Origin: Pseudomonadota bacterium
GTDB lineage: Bacteria > Pseudomonadota > Alphaproteobacteria > Rhizobiales > Rhizobiaceae
Length of the DNA: 12,905 bases
Assembly: GCA_023419995.1 (NCBI GenBank)
Contig: JAEZXF010000077.1
Location: 1 to 12,905 of the forward strand
Direction: 5' to 3'
Below, in pieces: positions 5,648-12,905 of the stretch. A program made the translations under genes and the position numbers. The notes beneath the pieces are model-generated. The model did no database searches. It was given only the letters and a program-made list of their open reading frames with translations, and was not told where the DNA came from. Each line of letters begins with the position of its first letter. Within the stretch, counting starts at the first letter, position 1.

Positions 5648-7935
5648 ACAAACTGAGCCTTTCGGCAGTCCTGCTGGCGCTTTTCGTGTTCGTCGGAGCC
5701 GCGCAGGCGGCATGGCGATGGGAAGGCGGACTGGTCGACGGGCGGGCCCATGTGATGGCGAGCGTCAGCGAGAACGGGAAGCAACTGCGCATCTCCTGCG
5801 AAAGCGGTAATGACAGGACGGTATTCCAAGTGGAACTTTCGGGATCGGGAATCCCTCATCTCGACAGGACGGACGGCGTACAGGAGTCTCTTGTGCTCCG
5901 GTTCGGCCGCGCAGATCGCGCCTACAATGAACTCGATGGCTGGGCCGACGTCTGGTATTCCGGTGACAAACGAACATGGAGCGGCGCACTTTACCTCAAG
6001 TCCAAAGGACTGGACGTCTTCGGAGCCGCTTCCGAGTTGCGCGTACTGAACACCCGCAACAAGCTCGTGGCAGTCTTCCCGCTGTCGGGATCGCGCAAGG
6101 CGGAGAAAGCCATTCGCGCCATCTGCCATCAGGGGATGGCGCCTGCCCGCTATCTTGCCGGCGCTGCCCCGTCAGCGAACCAGCCGGCGGCAGGCGCGGG
6201 AACGGCGGTTGCCACGGCCGAACGGCCTGTGAAAACCTCCCGCGTGCCGTCCGGCGTCCCGGAACTGGCGATGGGACCGCTGACGATCGCGGACGCCCGC
6301 AAAGCCGTTGGCTATCCCGGCAGGTTCGGCGCTGGTGCGCAAAACCTCAAGGTCGCGATCATCGACGCCGGCTTCGCCGGTCTCCGGGACTGGCTGGCGG
6401 AAGGCGGCGGTGGAAAACCCTACGAGCGCGACGCGACATTCATCCGCACCGAACTGAAATCGGACAGCAATCACGGCTTCAACGTCTATCGTGTCATGCG
6501 GCAGGTCTTGCCGGACGCGAAGATATACGTCTACGAGGTCGCTCTCGACAGCGCGTTCAGGCGATCGGTCGCCTATGTAGAAGACATGAGCCGCTTCGGC
6601 GTCACCTTCGTCAACATGAGCATCAGCGGCGGCCGCAATCCATACGATCCGCCATGGTCCGATTATGTCGAGTTTGGCGAAGCGCTTGTCGAGAACGGCG
6701 TTTATGCGATGGTAACGCCCGGCAACATGGGCCGCCAGTTCCACACCTTTGAAGCAGTTCCGGCGTTCGACGGCAGATCGATCGAGATAGCCCCGGTCAA
6801 GGGTCGAAACGTCGGCGTCTTCGGATTCGACGCCGGGGCCAGGAGCCTGAGGCTGTACTGGCCAGCCAGGCCAGGCGACCCTGGCCTCGCCCTGGAGTTT
6901 TACCAGCGCATCGACGGGAAACTTACCAGGCTTGGCGAGGCCAGAACCAAGGGCGGACACGTCGAATACGTCTCGAGCGACGGTACGGCGACAGGCACCG
7001 TCGAGGCGCCGGAAGGAACGATTTCGGTCATCCCGAGGGAATTGCTCGCCGGACGCGAAGGTCGAATCCACACCTTCATTCGTGTCAATGGCGACCCCGC
7101 GGTCTTCAAGGGCCGCAAGATGACGATATGGGCGGATCGTGGTCTCCATGTCGGCGGTCGGCCGAACGGATCAGGTTCGATAAGCCAGTCGGCGCGGATC
7201 GAAAGCCCGAACCTGATCGCGGTCGGCTCCTTCGGACGCAACGAAAGCGGAGAAATCGCGCCTTCCGCCTATTCCTCGCATGGCTGGAGTCTGCCGGAGC
7301 CGGAGCCTCTGCCTCATGTGATCGGACCGGGTAGCCTGAAAATGCCGGAGGGCGACGTCATACACGGGACCTCTTTCGCCAGCCCCTTCGTGACGGCCGT
7401 ACTGTCCGGCCTTTCGTGGCGTGTGATGAACCCGAAGAACGTTGCCGAGAAGGTATCGTCGCACAGCTTCCTTTTCGACGGTAATGCCGGCGCGGTCTCG
7501 AGCCGCTGGGGTGTTCCCGATGCGGGACTGATGTTGCAGCCGGAACGACTGAAGAAACTGCTCGGCTCCGACCGGATCGATGACGTCGCACATCGTGTCG
7601 AGGGCGAGGACATCGTCGTCACCGGACGGATCACGCGCTGCTGCATGGAGGGTGTTCGTGCCGAACTGCTGGCGATCGTCGCGGAGGTGACGGGCAAGAA
7701 GGACGACGGTTCCAGCAAGCTTGAGCTGAACCGCGATGCGGTCGGCACGACCCGGTTGACGACCGACCGGAAGGCCTATGACGGGTTTCCGTTCGAGATC
7801 AGGATTCCGCGCGGGAAGATCGCCGGCAACGGCAACGAGCTCGAACTCGTGTTCGGCGTGCGCCGGATGAGCGGCGATCGCGGGACCCTGGTGCCAGTCG
7901 GGACCGAGGTCCCCTACAGGCTGTCGCTTCGGTAG
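5644..7935 (+). CDS. Secreted subtilisin-like (S8) serine protease with N-terminal TagO-like domain
   Basis: A 763-residue exported protease. The signal peptide is MNKLSLSAVLLALFVFVGAA plus QA. Residues 24-161 form a separate domain (LRISC at 48-52, terminal FPLSGSRKAEKAIRAIC) matching the 4507 and 11438 proteins. After an Ala/Pro-rich linker (about 170-205) comes the S8 domain: catalytic D241 in VAIIDAGFAGL, H277 in SNHGFNVYRVM, probable oxyanion N361 in TPGNMG, and S577 in HGTSFASPFVTAV. All triad residues are present, so it should be active. About 215 residues separate N361 from S577, roughly 150 more than in subtilisin, so a beta-rich domain (about 375-500) is inserted in the catalytic domain. 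A beta-rich C-terminal region follows (640-763, with vicinal CC at 666-667). The ATG at 5644 has GGAGAA upstream and overlaps the preceding stop. The open frame back to 5332 only shadows the membrane-protein gene. Substrate unknown. Confidence 0.9.
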   Translation: MNKLSLSAVLLALFVFVGAAQAAWRWEGGLVDGRAHVMASVSENGKQLRISCESGNDRTVFQVELSGSGIPHLDRTDGVQESLVLRFGRADRAYNELDGWADVWYSGDKRTWSGALYLKSKGLDVFGAASELRVLNTRNKLVAVFPLSGSRKAEKAIRAICHQGMAPARYLAGAAPSANQPAAGAGTAVATAERPVKTSRVPSGVPELAMGPLTIADARKAVGYPGRFGAGAQNLKVAIIDAGFAGLRDWLAEGGGGKPYERDATFIRTELKSDSNHGFNVYRVMRQVLPDAKIYVYEVALDSAFRRSVAYVEDMSRFGVTFVNMSISGGRNPYDPPWSDYVEFGEALVENGVYAMVTPGNMGRQFHTFEAVPAFDGRSIEIAPVKGRNVGVFGFDAGARSLRLYWPARPGDPGLALEFYQRIDGKLTRLGEARTKGGHVEYVSSDGTATGTVEAPEGTISVIPRELLAGREGRIHTFIRVNGDPAVFKGRKMTIWADRGLHVGGRPNGSGSISQSARIESPNLIAVGSFGRNESGEIAPSAYSSHGWSLPEPEPLPHVIGPGSLKMPEGDVIHGTSFASPFVTAVLSGLSWRVMNPKNVAEKVSSHSFLFDGNAGAVSSRWGVPDAGLMLQPERLKKLLGSDRIDDVAHRVEGEDIVVTGRITRCCMEGVRAELLAIVAEVTGKKDDGSSKLELNRDAVGTTRLTTDRKAYDGFPFEIRIPRGKIAGNGNELELVFGVRRMSGDRGTLVPVGTEVPYRLSLR

Positions 7936-7943
7936 GCGGCGCG

Positions 7944-7960
7944 GCGGGCGACCGGCCCGC
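7944..7960. terminator. GC hairpin between convergent genes
   Basis: GCGGGC (7944-7949) pairs with GCCCGC (7955-7960) around a 5-base loop. It sits in the 28 bases between the stop of the protease gene and the stop of the convergent minus-strand gene. There is no T run in either direction, so bidirectional termination here is only a suggestion. Confidence 0.3.
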
Positions 7961-7963
7961 TCG

Positions 7964-8470
7964 TCAATCGGTGCGCGTCAGCTTCATCGCGCTCCGGCTC
8001 CGCCGGCCGTTTCGCGCGACGGCGCTGTCGATGGTCAGGCCGCCGTCGCGAAGGGACCATCGCATCGTCCCTTCGTAGCGGCTTCGGCCGGTTCCGCCGA
8101 TATGGAAGGTCATGTCTGGACCGGATGCTTCTCCAACCAGCAAATCGCGTGCGCCCAAGCCGGATATGGTCCAATCTCCGCGATAGGTCGAGCCGGCACT
8201 GTTGACGAGATCGCCACTGAATGACGCAGTATTGCCTCCGCCTCCGCCTCCGCATCGCCCGAAAAACGCAAGTTTGCCGACCGCCTCCGAATAGCGCATC
8301 ACGACGCGGCAGCGGATCGCCTGCCTCGGCTCACCTTCCGAGCGCACCGCCCAGCCGTCTCCCTTCCAGACGCCAGAAAACCGGCCAAGCACGGCGTCCG
8401 CCCGCGCGGGCGGCGAAAACAGGGTCGCGGACAGGCCCAGCGCGACGAACAGGGACAGGGAACGCGTCAT
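7964..8470 (-). CDS. Small exported beta-rich protein in an RND operon
   Basis: A 168-residue protein with a signal peptide (MTRSLSLFVALGLSATLFSP, then PARA) cleaved before DAVLGRF. The mature part alternates short beta-type segments and glycines: RFSGVWKGDGWAV, RCRVVMRYSEAVGKLAFFG, YRGDWTISGL, YEGTMRWSLRDGGLTIDSA. This suggests a lipocalin-like or other small beta-barrel fold. Two cysteines (RCRV and GRCGG) could pair. A run of six glycines follows the second cysteine, encoded by a repeated hexamer. The ATG at 8470 overlaps the exporter stop (ATGA) and has GGGAGAA upstream, so it is the last, coupled gene of the operon. A periplasmic ligand-binding partner of the exporter is a reasonable inference. 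I do not recognise a named family. Confidence 0.8.
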   Translation of the reverse strand: MTRSLSLFVALGLSATLFSPPARADAVLGRFSGVWKGDGWAVRSEGEPRQAIRCRVVMRYSEAVGKLAFFGRCGGGGGGNTASFSGDLVNSAGSTYRGDWTISGLGARDLLVGEASGPDMTFHIGGTGRSRYEGTMRWSLRDGGLTIDSAVARNGRRSRSAMKLTRTD

Positions 8471-10638
8471 CGCCGGTTCTCCCGCAGATGGATGAGTGCT
8501 GGCAGGAGGACGAGATCGGTGACCAGCGCCACCGCCAGCGCCGCGACCTGGATACCGGCGAAGGCTCTCACGGTTTCAAAACTGCTGAACAGGGGCACGG
8601 ACAAGCCGGCGCAGATCAGGGCGGTGGTGATCGCCATCGGCCAGCCGGCCCTGTTCGCGGCCTGTCCCAGGGCGGCTTCCAGCGGGGCGTTTCGATCGCG
8701 CGCCTGAAGGTAGCGGCTGACGAAATGAATGGAATCGTCGATGGCGATGCCGAAGGCGACGGTCAGGGCCAGAACGGCGCTTGGCCCGATCCGCCAGCCG
8801 GAAAGACCGGCGTAGAGACCGGCCGAGAGAAGCAGCGGCAGCATATTCGGCATGACAAGAACCGCCGCGATCCAAAGCCTGCCGAAAGCCAGCGCCACGA
8901 GCAGGCAGGCGACGACACACGCGACCGCCAGCGACAGGGCCATCTGATACACGAGGACGGAGGCTTCGTGGCGCAGGACGGTTGGCAGGCCCGTTATCAG
9001 GCTGGCCCCGAGATTGCTGGCCGCTCGCTCCACCCGGTCGTAGACTTGAAGCGTATCGCGGCTGCGCATCGGTTCCGGCATCAAAACGACCATGCGTTCG
9101 ATGCCGTCCTGCGGTTCCAGCAGCGAAAGAAAGGGCAGCGTGCCGCTCGCCTCTCCACCGGACCACGCCATGACCAGTGAATGCGAGATGACCGGATAGT
9201 CCGACGCGGCCTTCGACAGCGCAGCCAATCGCCGGGCCGCATCGCCCCCGTCAGACTCCACGGCGCCGTGCGGGAACTCCACCCAGAGCCGATAGAACCC
9301 TCCGAACCTGTCGGCGACCTGCCGCTCGGCGGAACGCACGCTGCCGCCGAGCGGAAGATTCTGCTGCAACGTGAACCATGGCTCGGCCTGCCAGCACATG
9401 ACCAGTCCGGCAAAGGTCACGAGGAGCCCTGCTACGGCAGTTTTTCGGGAGGACGACACGGCGCGGATCGCAAGGCGGCGGATCGCGGCAGGAGGGCTAG
9501 CGCCGCCTGGCCGGCCCCGCGGACGGAGCATTCGCACCAGCACCGGAAATGCGACGATCATCGCAACATAGCCGGCGAAGACCCCGACGCCGCCGACGAG
9601 CGACAATTCCCTGATCTGCACGTCGCCCACGATGAAGATCGCCGCGAAGGCGATGACGGTCGTGACCGACGTCAGCGCGCAGGCCGGACCGACGCTCTCG
9701 ATCACGCTCGCCAGCGCGGCGTCCTCGTCGCGGGATTGCCGATCCCGCGCATAGGCGATCGTCAGATGAACGCAATCCGCCAGCGCGAGGATGAAAATGA
9801 GGATGGGAACGACATTGTTGACGACGGTGACGGGGATATCGAGCACCACGAAGACGGCAAGGCTGAACAGGCCGGCAACGCCCGCCGGCGCGATGCACGC
9901 CAGGATCAGCCGGGCATCGCGAAACAGCCAGCCGGCAAAGACCAGGGCGACGATGCCACCCGCCACCGTGTAGAGGACGAGATCGTCCTTGAGGGCGCGC
10001 ACGATCTCCGGCCCGATGAGGTCCTCGCCCGTGATCGCGAAGCGGAGGCCGGAAGGCGCGGCGGCGTCGAGCAATCCGGAAACCGCACCAGCGAGCGCGA
10101 GGGGAGCGCCCGGGAGAGCGTCGTCTTCGACGACAACGTGGATGACAGCGGCTTTCCGGTCGCCGGTCAGCAGGATCGACGACAGCGGCTTCGACTTCTC
10201 GAAGGCCCGCAACCGTTCCGGGAAGGCTTTCGCGTGCATGTCCAGCGGCAGCAATGGCTGTCCCGCATGGACGGCCGCGTCCTCCGGAAAGCGCGCTGTC
10301 CCGATGGAAACAACCGCGCCGACGCCGTCGAGCAGGGAAATATCGAGTGAGATGTCCCGGATATGCTCGAACGCGTCGAGGGACATCGGCTCGTCGGCTT
10401 CGGCGAGCACGACGATGTGCCTCGGCTTCGGGCCTGCCCGCTGCAAGAAGTCCGCATAGGCCGCCAGATGCGGATTGCCCGAGGAAAAGCTGCGGTAGAT
10501 ATCCGGGTCGAAACGCAGTTGCGGTGCGACCGCCATGGCGGCCAGCATCAGCCCCAGCAGGAGCAGGCCGGCGATGCGCGGCGCCCCGGCCGCCCACAGG
10601 CCGGGAGCGGCCAGCCAGCTTCGTTCAGACGAGCGCAC
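8467..10638 (-). CDS. RND/MMPL-superfamily exporter
   Basis: A 723-residue inner-membrane transporter with the duplicated RND layout: TM1 (about 21-38), a periplasmic loop (40-215), a helix cluster (about 218-370), TM7 (about 400-416), a second periplasmic loop (420-555) and a final cluster (about 560-715). The conserved acidic sites within membrane helices are present in both halves: D288 in FILALADCVHLTIAY and D634/D635 in VAFGIAIDDSIHFVSRYLQA. This is the predicted-exporter/MMPL branch (COG1033 type, sterol-sensing-domain-like helices) rather than the longer AcrB multidrug type. Such proteins usually move lipids or other hydrophobic molecules by proton coupling; the substrate here is unknown. 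The GTG at 10638 has a GAGG site and overlaps the upstream gene's stop by 14 bases; the downstream gene overlaps its stop. No outer-membrane or adaptor gene is visible nearby. Confidence 0.9.
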   Translation of the reverse strand: MRSSERSWLAAPGLWAAGAPRIAGLLLLGLMLAAMAVAPQLRFDPDIYRSFSSGNPHLAAYADFLQRAGPKPRHIVVLAEADEPMSLDAFEHIRDISLDISLLDGVGAVVSIGTARFPEDAAVHAGQPLLPLDMHAKAFPERLRAFEKSKPLSSILLTGDRKAAVIHVVVEDDALPGAPLALAGAVSGLLDAAAPSGLRFAITGEDLIGPEIVRALKDDLVLYTVAGGIVALVFAGWLFRDARLILACIAPAGVAGLFSLAVFVVLDIPVTVVNNVVPILIFILALADCVHLTIAYARDRQSRDEDAALASVIESVGPACALTSVTTVIAFAAIFIVGDVQIRELSLVGGVGVFAGYVAMIVAFPVLVRMLRPRGRPGGASPPAAIRRLAIRAVSSSRKTAVAGLLVTFAGLVMCWQAEPWFTLQQNLPLGGSVRSAERQVADRFGGFYRLWVEFPHGAVESDGGDAARRLAALSKAASDYPVISHSLVMAWSGGEASGTLPFLSLLEPQDGIERMVVLMPEPMRSRDTLQVYDRVERAASNLGASLITGLPTVLRHEASVLVYQMALSLAVACVVACLLVALAFGRLWIAAVLVMPNMLPLLLSAGLYAGLSGWRIGPSAVLALTVAFGIAIDDSIHFVSRYLQARDRNAPLEAALGQAANRAGWPMAITTALICAGLSVPLFSSFETVRAFAGIQVAALAVALVTDLVLLPALIHLRENRR

Positions 10639-11311
10639 GTCCGAGCCTCAAGCGCACGAGCGGCCTTTCGATCCTGCGCGCGGTGCGCAGGCTGTCGAGC
10701 GCCTCGTGCATGGCGCGACGCCGCATGGCCTGAAACGCGGGAAGTCCGATCCGGCCGAAGGGTCGAGCGATCATGGCGACTGCGCCGGCAAAGCGTCCGT
10801 GGTTCGCGAGGCCTGATATGAAGTCTTCCCAGGCGGCCACAAAGACCAGTCCTGCGCCGGCGTCGAGAATCGTTCTCTGAAACTGCACCATGTCCGGCGG
10901 CACGCCGTGCCGCCGGCAGTAGGTCGCGTGCATCTCGCAGATCGCTTCGGCCAGATCGAACCGGATATGCGCGCGCACGGCGAGAGCGAGGGCGGTAATC
11001 CGGTTCAGCCAGCCGGGCGATGCGCCCAACATGCGGTGCAGATAGCCGGCCCACGGCCGGATCGATGTCGGCGTGCTTTCCCCGGGCAGGCGTAGCACAT
11101 AGTCGTTGAACTTGTCGAAAAGGCGAATGATGAGAAGATCGAGCGCCTCGTTTTGCTCGCATGTGCGAGAATATGCGCGCCATCGGCTGATGGTGTGGAA
11201 GTAGAGCAGGGCGAAATGGCCGTGGACGATCGAGGCGTGCGCGAGATCTTCCAAGAGGGATTCGATGGTCTCAAGACGCGCGTTCGTCCGGCTGCGGTCA
11301 TCGCTCGTCAT
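10625..11311 (-). CDS. DUF5995-like protein, first gene of the RND operon
   Basis: A cytoplasmic, mostly helical protein of 228 residues from the ATG at 11311; a GTG at 11326 would add five residues, and neither start has a strong ribosome binding site. Recognisable stretches are a helical N-terminus (ETIESLLEDLAHASIVHG), the aromatic HFALLYFHTISRWR, LFDKFNDYVLRL, PWAGYLHRML and especially AVRAHIRFDLAEAI, which resembles the NAHI-x-x-DL motif I associate with DUF5995 proteins (metal- or haem-oxygenase-like helical folds). The histidine and aspartate in HIRFDL are candidate ligand residues. There is no signal peptide. The stop overlaps the start of the exporter gene, so the two are probably translationally coupled. 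A role in making or modifying the exported molecule is possible but unproven; the family call is from memory of the motif. Confidence 0.65.
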   Translation of the reverse strand: MTSDDRSRTNARLETIESLLEDLAHASIVHGHFALLYFHTISRWRAYSRTCEQNEALDLLIIRLFDKFNDYVLRLPGESTPTSIRPWAGYLHRMLGASPGWLNRITALALAVRAHIRFDLAEAICEMHATYCRRHGVPPDMVQFQRTILDAGAGLVFVAAWEDFISGLANHGRFAGAVAMIARPFGRIGLPAFQAMRRRAMHEALDSLRTARRIERPLVRLRLGRALV

Positions 11312-11437
11312 TTGCGTACGCGCCACTTTCCCGGTCCATATCGATCTTTTCGCCGCTGACGGGAAGACCGCGAAACACCTCGTTGCGCCGGGGACAATCG
11401 GTTCATTGCCGCGATGTCCGCGAGAAAAGCGGCCCGA

Positions 11438-11995
11438 TCAGCTTTCGCATACCTGCCGCATGGATTGGCGCGCCTTGCGCGTTCCTTTCAGCCCCCAGAC
11501 ATTGATCTGCTCCCCGTCCATGTTGCGGATTTCAAGATGGCGGCTCGACGCGAACGCCTCCAGAAACCCCGGGGACAGGATGCCCTGCGCCATCCACACC
11601 CGATCCCACGGCACGTAGGTCAGCGTGACGGGGAATGCTGTCCCGTCGAAGTCGAAGACCACCTCTTGCCTGGTTTCCTCCGGATAGGTGCGCGGAACCG
11701 TGGCCAGTGCGCTGCCATGGAAATCCCACAGCATTAGGTTCCCCCGCGGCTCGCCGCGGCGACAGCTGAATTCGAGCCGTCCAACATAGTTCTCGCCTTC
11801 GGCGCTCGCGGCGACGCTCGGCCAGTCGCCCGTGTCGGGAAAAGTCACCATCCACGTTCCGGGCTCCACCCACATCGTGTGGCCCGGAGGTCCCCATTGC
11901 CCCGGCTCGCCCCATTGGGCCATCGCCGGCTGGCAGCACCACAGAAGTCCGATGGCAACGGCCGCACGAGGCAGCCTGCACCCTGCCTTTTCCAT
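11438..11995 (-). CDS. Exported TagO/VasI-like domain protein
   Basis: A 185-residue exported protein from the ATG at 11995 (MEKAGCRLPRAAVAIGLLWC, then CQPAMA), cleaved before QWGEPG. The frame runs back to a TTG at 12055, but that would bury the signal peptide; GGGGAG lies just before ATG 11995, slightly close. The mature N-terminus is Trp/Gly/Pro-rich with a tandem QWGEPG-QWGPPG. Then comes the same pattern as in the 4507 protein and the protease N-terminus: WPSVAASAEGENYVG, LEFSC, VVFDFDGTAFPVTLTY, GFLEAFASSRHLEIRN, INVWGLKGTRKARQSMRQVC. The two conserved cysteines probably form a disulfide. It lies about 125 bases upstream of the DUF5995-like gene on the same strand and may be co-transcribed. 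Function unknown. Confidence 0.78.
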   Translation of the reverse strand: MEKAGCRLPRAAVAIGLLWCCQPAMAQWGEPGQWGPPGHTMWVEPGTWMVTFPDTGDWPSVAASAEGENYVGRLEFSCRRGEPRGNLMLWDFHGSALATVPRTYPEETRQEVVFDFDGTAFPVTLTYVPWDRVWMAQGILSPGFLEAFASSRHLEIRNMDGEQINVWGLKGTRKARQSMRQVCES

Positions 11996-12216
11996 ATGCT
12001 CCCCACCATGCCCCGTTACAAAGTCCGCCCTGATGCAAGACGCCTTCGGAACCAAGTCTATGGGCCAGGCTCCGGGCCGGGCAACCCGGTCACATGTGCT
12101 ATCGCGTGGGCCTGAAGGCCATGCGCGCCACTACGACAACTGCCCTAGTCGACACGGAATGCCTGAAGACGCAACCTAATCCCGATGAAATGGTCGCAGT
12201 TCCGGAGTTGGCGGGG

Positions 12217-12609
12217 ATGGTCGAAAGAAAGATGGCGTGCGCCGGAGAAAAGAGTTCGGGACTTGGTGACATCGGCCGAAAAGGCTGGCTAGCGTTCGTG
12301 CTTTTGGTGGGGGCGATGGGTGCACAGGCTCATGCGCAGTCGGTCGATGGTCGCGTCGAGCGCGGGACGCGCACCTATTACTGCGATGTGTGGAACAGCG
12401 CGTCGATCCGCGCGCATGTCCTGTTCGTAGAGTATTTCTACCAGCAGGGCGGCCAGTGGTACAATGTTTCGCGCCGATGTGACCCCGGATCCGCGAATGT
12501 GAATTGTGAGATCGATCCCGGAAGTAGCCGGGGGTTCGATTCACGTATCCCTCTCGGGCAGTATCCCGTCAGCGCCTGTCGTGCGCATTTCGGACCTGGC
12601 CGCTGGTAG
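12217..12609 (+). CDS. Small secreted protein of unknown function
   Basis: A 130-residue protein with a fairly long basic N-region followed by a signal sequence (KGWLAFVLLVGAMGAQAHAQ) and likely cleavage after AHAQ. The mature part of about 90 residues has four cysteines (YYCDVW, RRCDPG, VNCEID, SACRAH), probably two disulfides, and is rich in aromatic residues (VLFVEYFYQQGGQWYNV). I chose the ATG at 12217 because GGAG lies 9 bases upstream; an ATG at 12232 is also possible. The frame is open further upstream to 12094 without a good start. It is divergent from the 11438-11995 gene. Family not recognised. Confidence 0.65.
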   Translation: MVERKMACAGEKSSGLGDIGRKGWLAFVLLVGAMGAQAHAQSVDGRVERGTRTYYCDVWNSASIRAHVLFVEYFYQQGGQWYNVSRRCDPGSANVNCEIDPGSSRGFDSRIPLGQYPVSACRAHFGPGRW

Positions 12610-12637
12610 TTCGGCGATCTCGCAACCTGCATGAAGT

Positions 12638-12853
12638 ATGAGTATGCTGGTCCGATATGGCTGGGCTATAAGCATGTTTCTGCTTGCAGGAATTGCTTCA
12701 CTCAGCGGTTGCGCCACCGGTCGCGACCCGGATCGTTCCACGCCAGCATTCTCGTCTGTTGTTCCTGTCGTCGCCCGACCTGTCCGTCGTCAGAACATTT
12801 GGCACAACTCGCGGCGTAAATTAGCGGAGTGCGGGCCTCGTCCTGGGGGTTGA
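12638..12853 (+). pseudogene. Lipoprotein gene, 3' part probably replaced by the IS end
   Basis: The ATG at 12638 opens a frame with a lipoprotein signal peptide (MSMLVRYGWAISMFLLAGIA) and lipobox LSGC with the lipid-modified cysteine at residue 25, followed by a Pro/Ser-rich linker. From about residue 48 the coding becomes basic (VRRQNIWHNSRRK) and stops at 12851-12853, just before the transposase stop on the other strand. The DNA from about 12781 looks like the IS3-family end, so the original C-terminus has probably been lost. The gene follows the 12217 gene closely, and the two may have been one transcript. Its original function cannot be told. Confidence 0.5.
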
Positions 12854-12905
12854 TGTTAGGCGGCGAGCTTGCGGTGTTGCAAGCGCCGATGTTCGATGGT
12901 CTGTC
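12781..12905. mobile_element. IS3-family element, end only (continues beyond the window)
   Basis: The proposed end begins with TGTCCGTCGTCAGAACATTT at 12781; IS3-family ends start with TG, and I recall similar GTCGTCA ends for rhizobial elements. It lies 75 bases beyond the transposase stop and coincides with the point where the lipoprotein coding changes character. The other end and the target duplication lie outside the window, so the exact boundary is inferred. Confidence 0.5.
12856..12905 (-). CDS. IS3-family transposase (OrfB) C-terminus, partial
   Basis: The last 15 codons before a TAA (complement of 12856-12858) read QTIEHRRLQHRKLAA. This basic tail matches the C-terminal end I recall for OrfB/integrase-core transposases of IS3-family elements common in Rhizobiales, which follows the conserved YHESLNN-type region. 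The catalytic DDE residues are outside the window. The gene enters from the right edge on the minus strand. The call rests on a short but distinctive tail. Confidence 0.65.
   Translation of the reverse strand, partial: QTIEHRRLQHRKLAA

Noticed and set aside
6172..7149. 325-codon minus-strand open frame inside the protease gene
   Set aside because: No motif, poor composition, and it is opposite the intact catalytic domain.
9181..10350. 389-codon plus-strand open frame inside the exporter gene
   Set aside because: Composition rich in Asp, Arg, Gln and Gly without recognisable motifs; it is antisense to a clear RND transporter.

Overview
The window has the high GC content, codon use and gene content of an alphaproteobacterium, most likely Hyphomicrobiales (Rhizobiales). 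The clearest lineage hint is the C-terminal tail of an IS3-family transposase at the right edge, of a type I associate with rhizobial genomes. No tRNA, rRNA, CRISPR array or housekeeping gene was seen. The window reads as an accessory chromosomal region dominated by exported and membrane proteins. All identifications come from reading the sequence; no database search was run.

Left part (1-3676): a membrane-protein gene runs off the left edge on the minus strand. Divergent from it is a NarL/LuxR-type response regulator with a perfect 10+10 bp palindrome in front of it. Next, on the plus strand, comes a very small secreted peptide gene whose C-terminal six cysteines have inhibitor-cystine-knot (knottin, conotoxin-like) spacing. 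A six-TM hybrid histidine kinase converges on it from the right. The peptide gene therefore sits between a response regulator and a hybrid kinase, which suggests (inference) that these form a two-component system that may control it.

Middle part (3757-7935): a minus-strand exported protein of unknown function is followed by a compact plus-strand cluster. The cluster holds a secreted protein broken by one extra base, a doubtful 53-residue ORF, a four-TM membrane protein and a 763-residue secreted subtilisin-like protease. Starts and stops overlap between neighbours (ATGA junctions), so the cluster looks like a translationally coupled operon.

Right part (7964-11995, minus strand): an operon with overlapping genes encodes a DUF5995-like protein, an RND/MMPL-type exporter and a small exported beta-rich protein. 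Just upstream on the same strand is another exported protein.

Right edge (12217-12905): a small secreted protein, then a lipoprotein gene apparently cut by the IS3-family element.

Two themes recur. First, the frameshifted protein at 4507, the N-terminal region of the protease and the exported protein at 11438-11995 share one domain pattern (Trp start, L-x-[IVF]-x-C, FL-x-AF-like stretch, terminal [FWY]-x-L-x-G-[ST]-x-x-A-x7-C), reminiscent of TagO/VasI-like secreted proteins. Second, most products are predicted to be exported or membrane-bound, so the region looks like a cell-envelope or secretion island.
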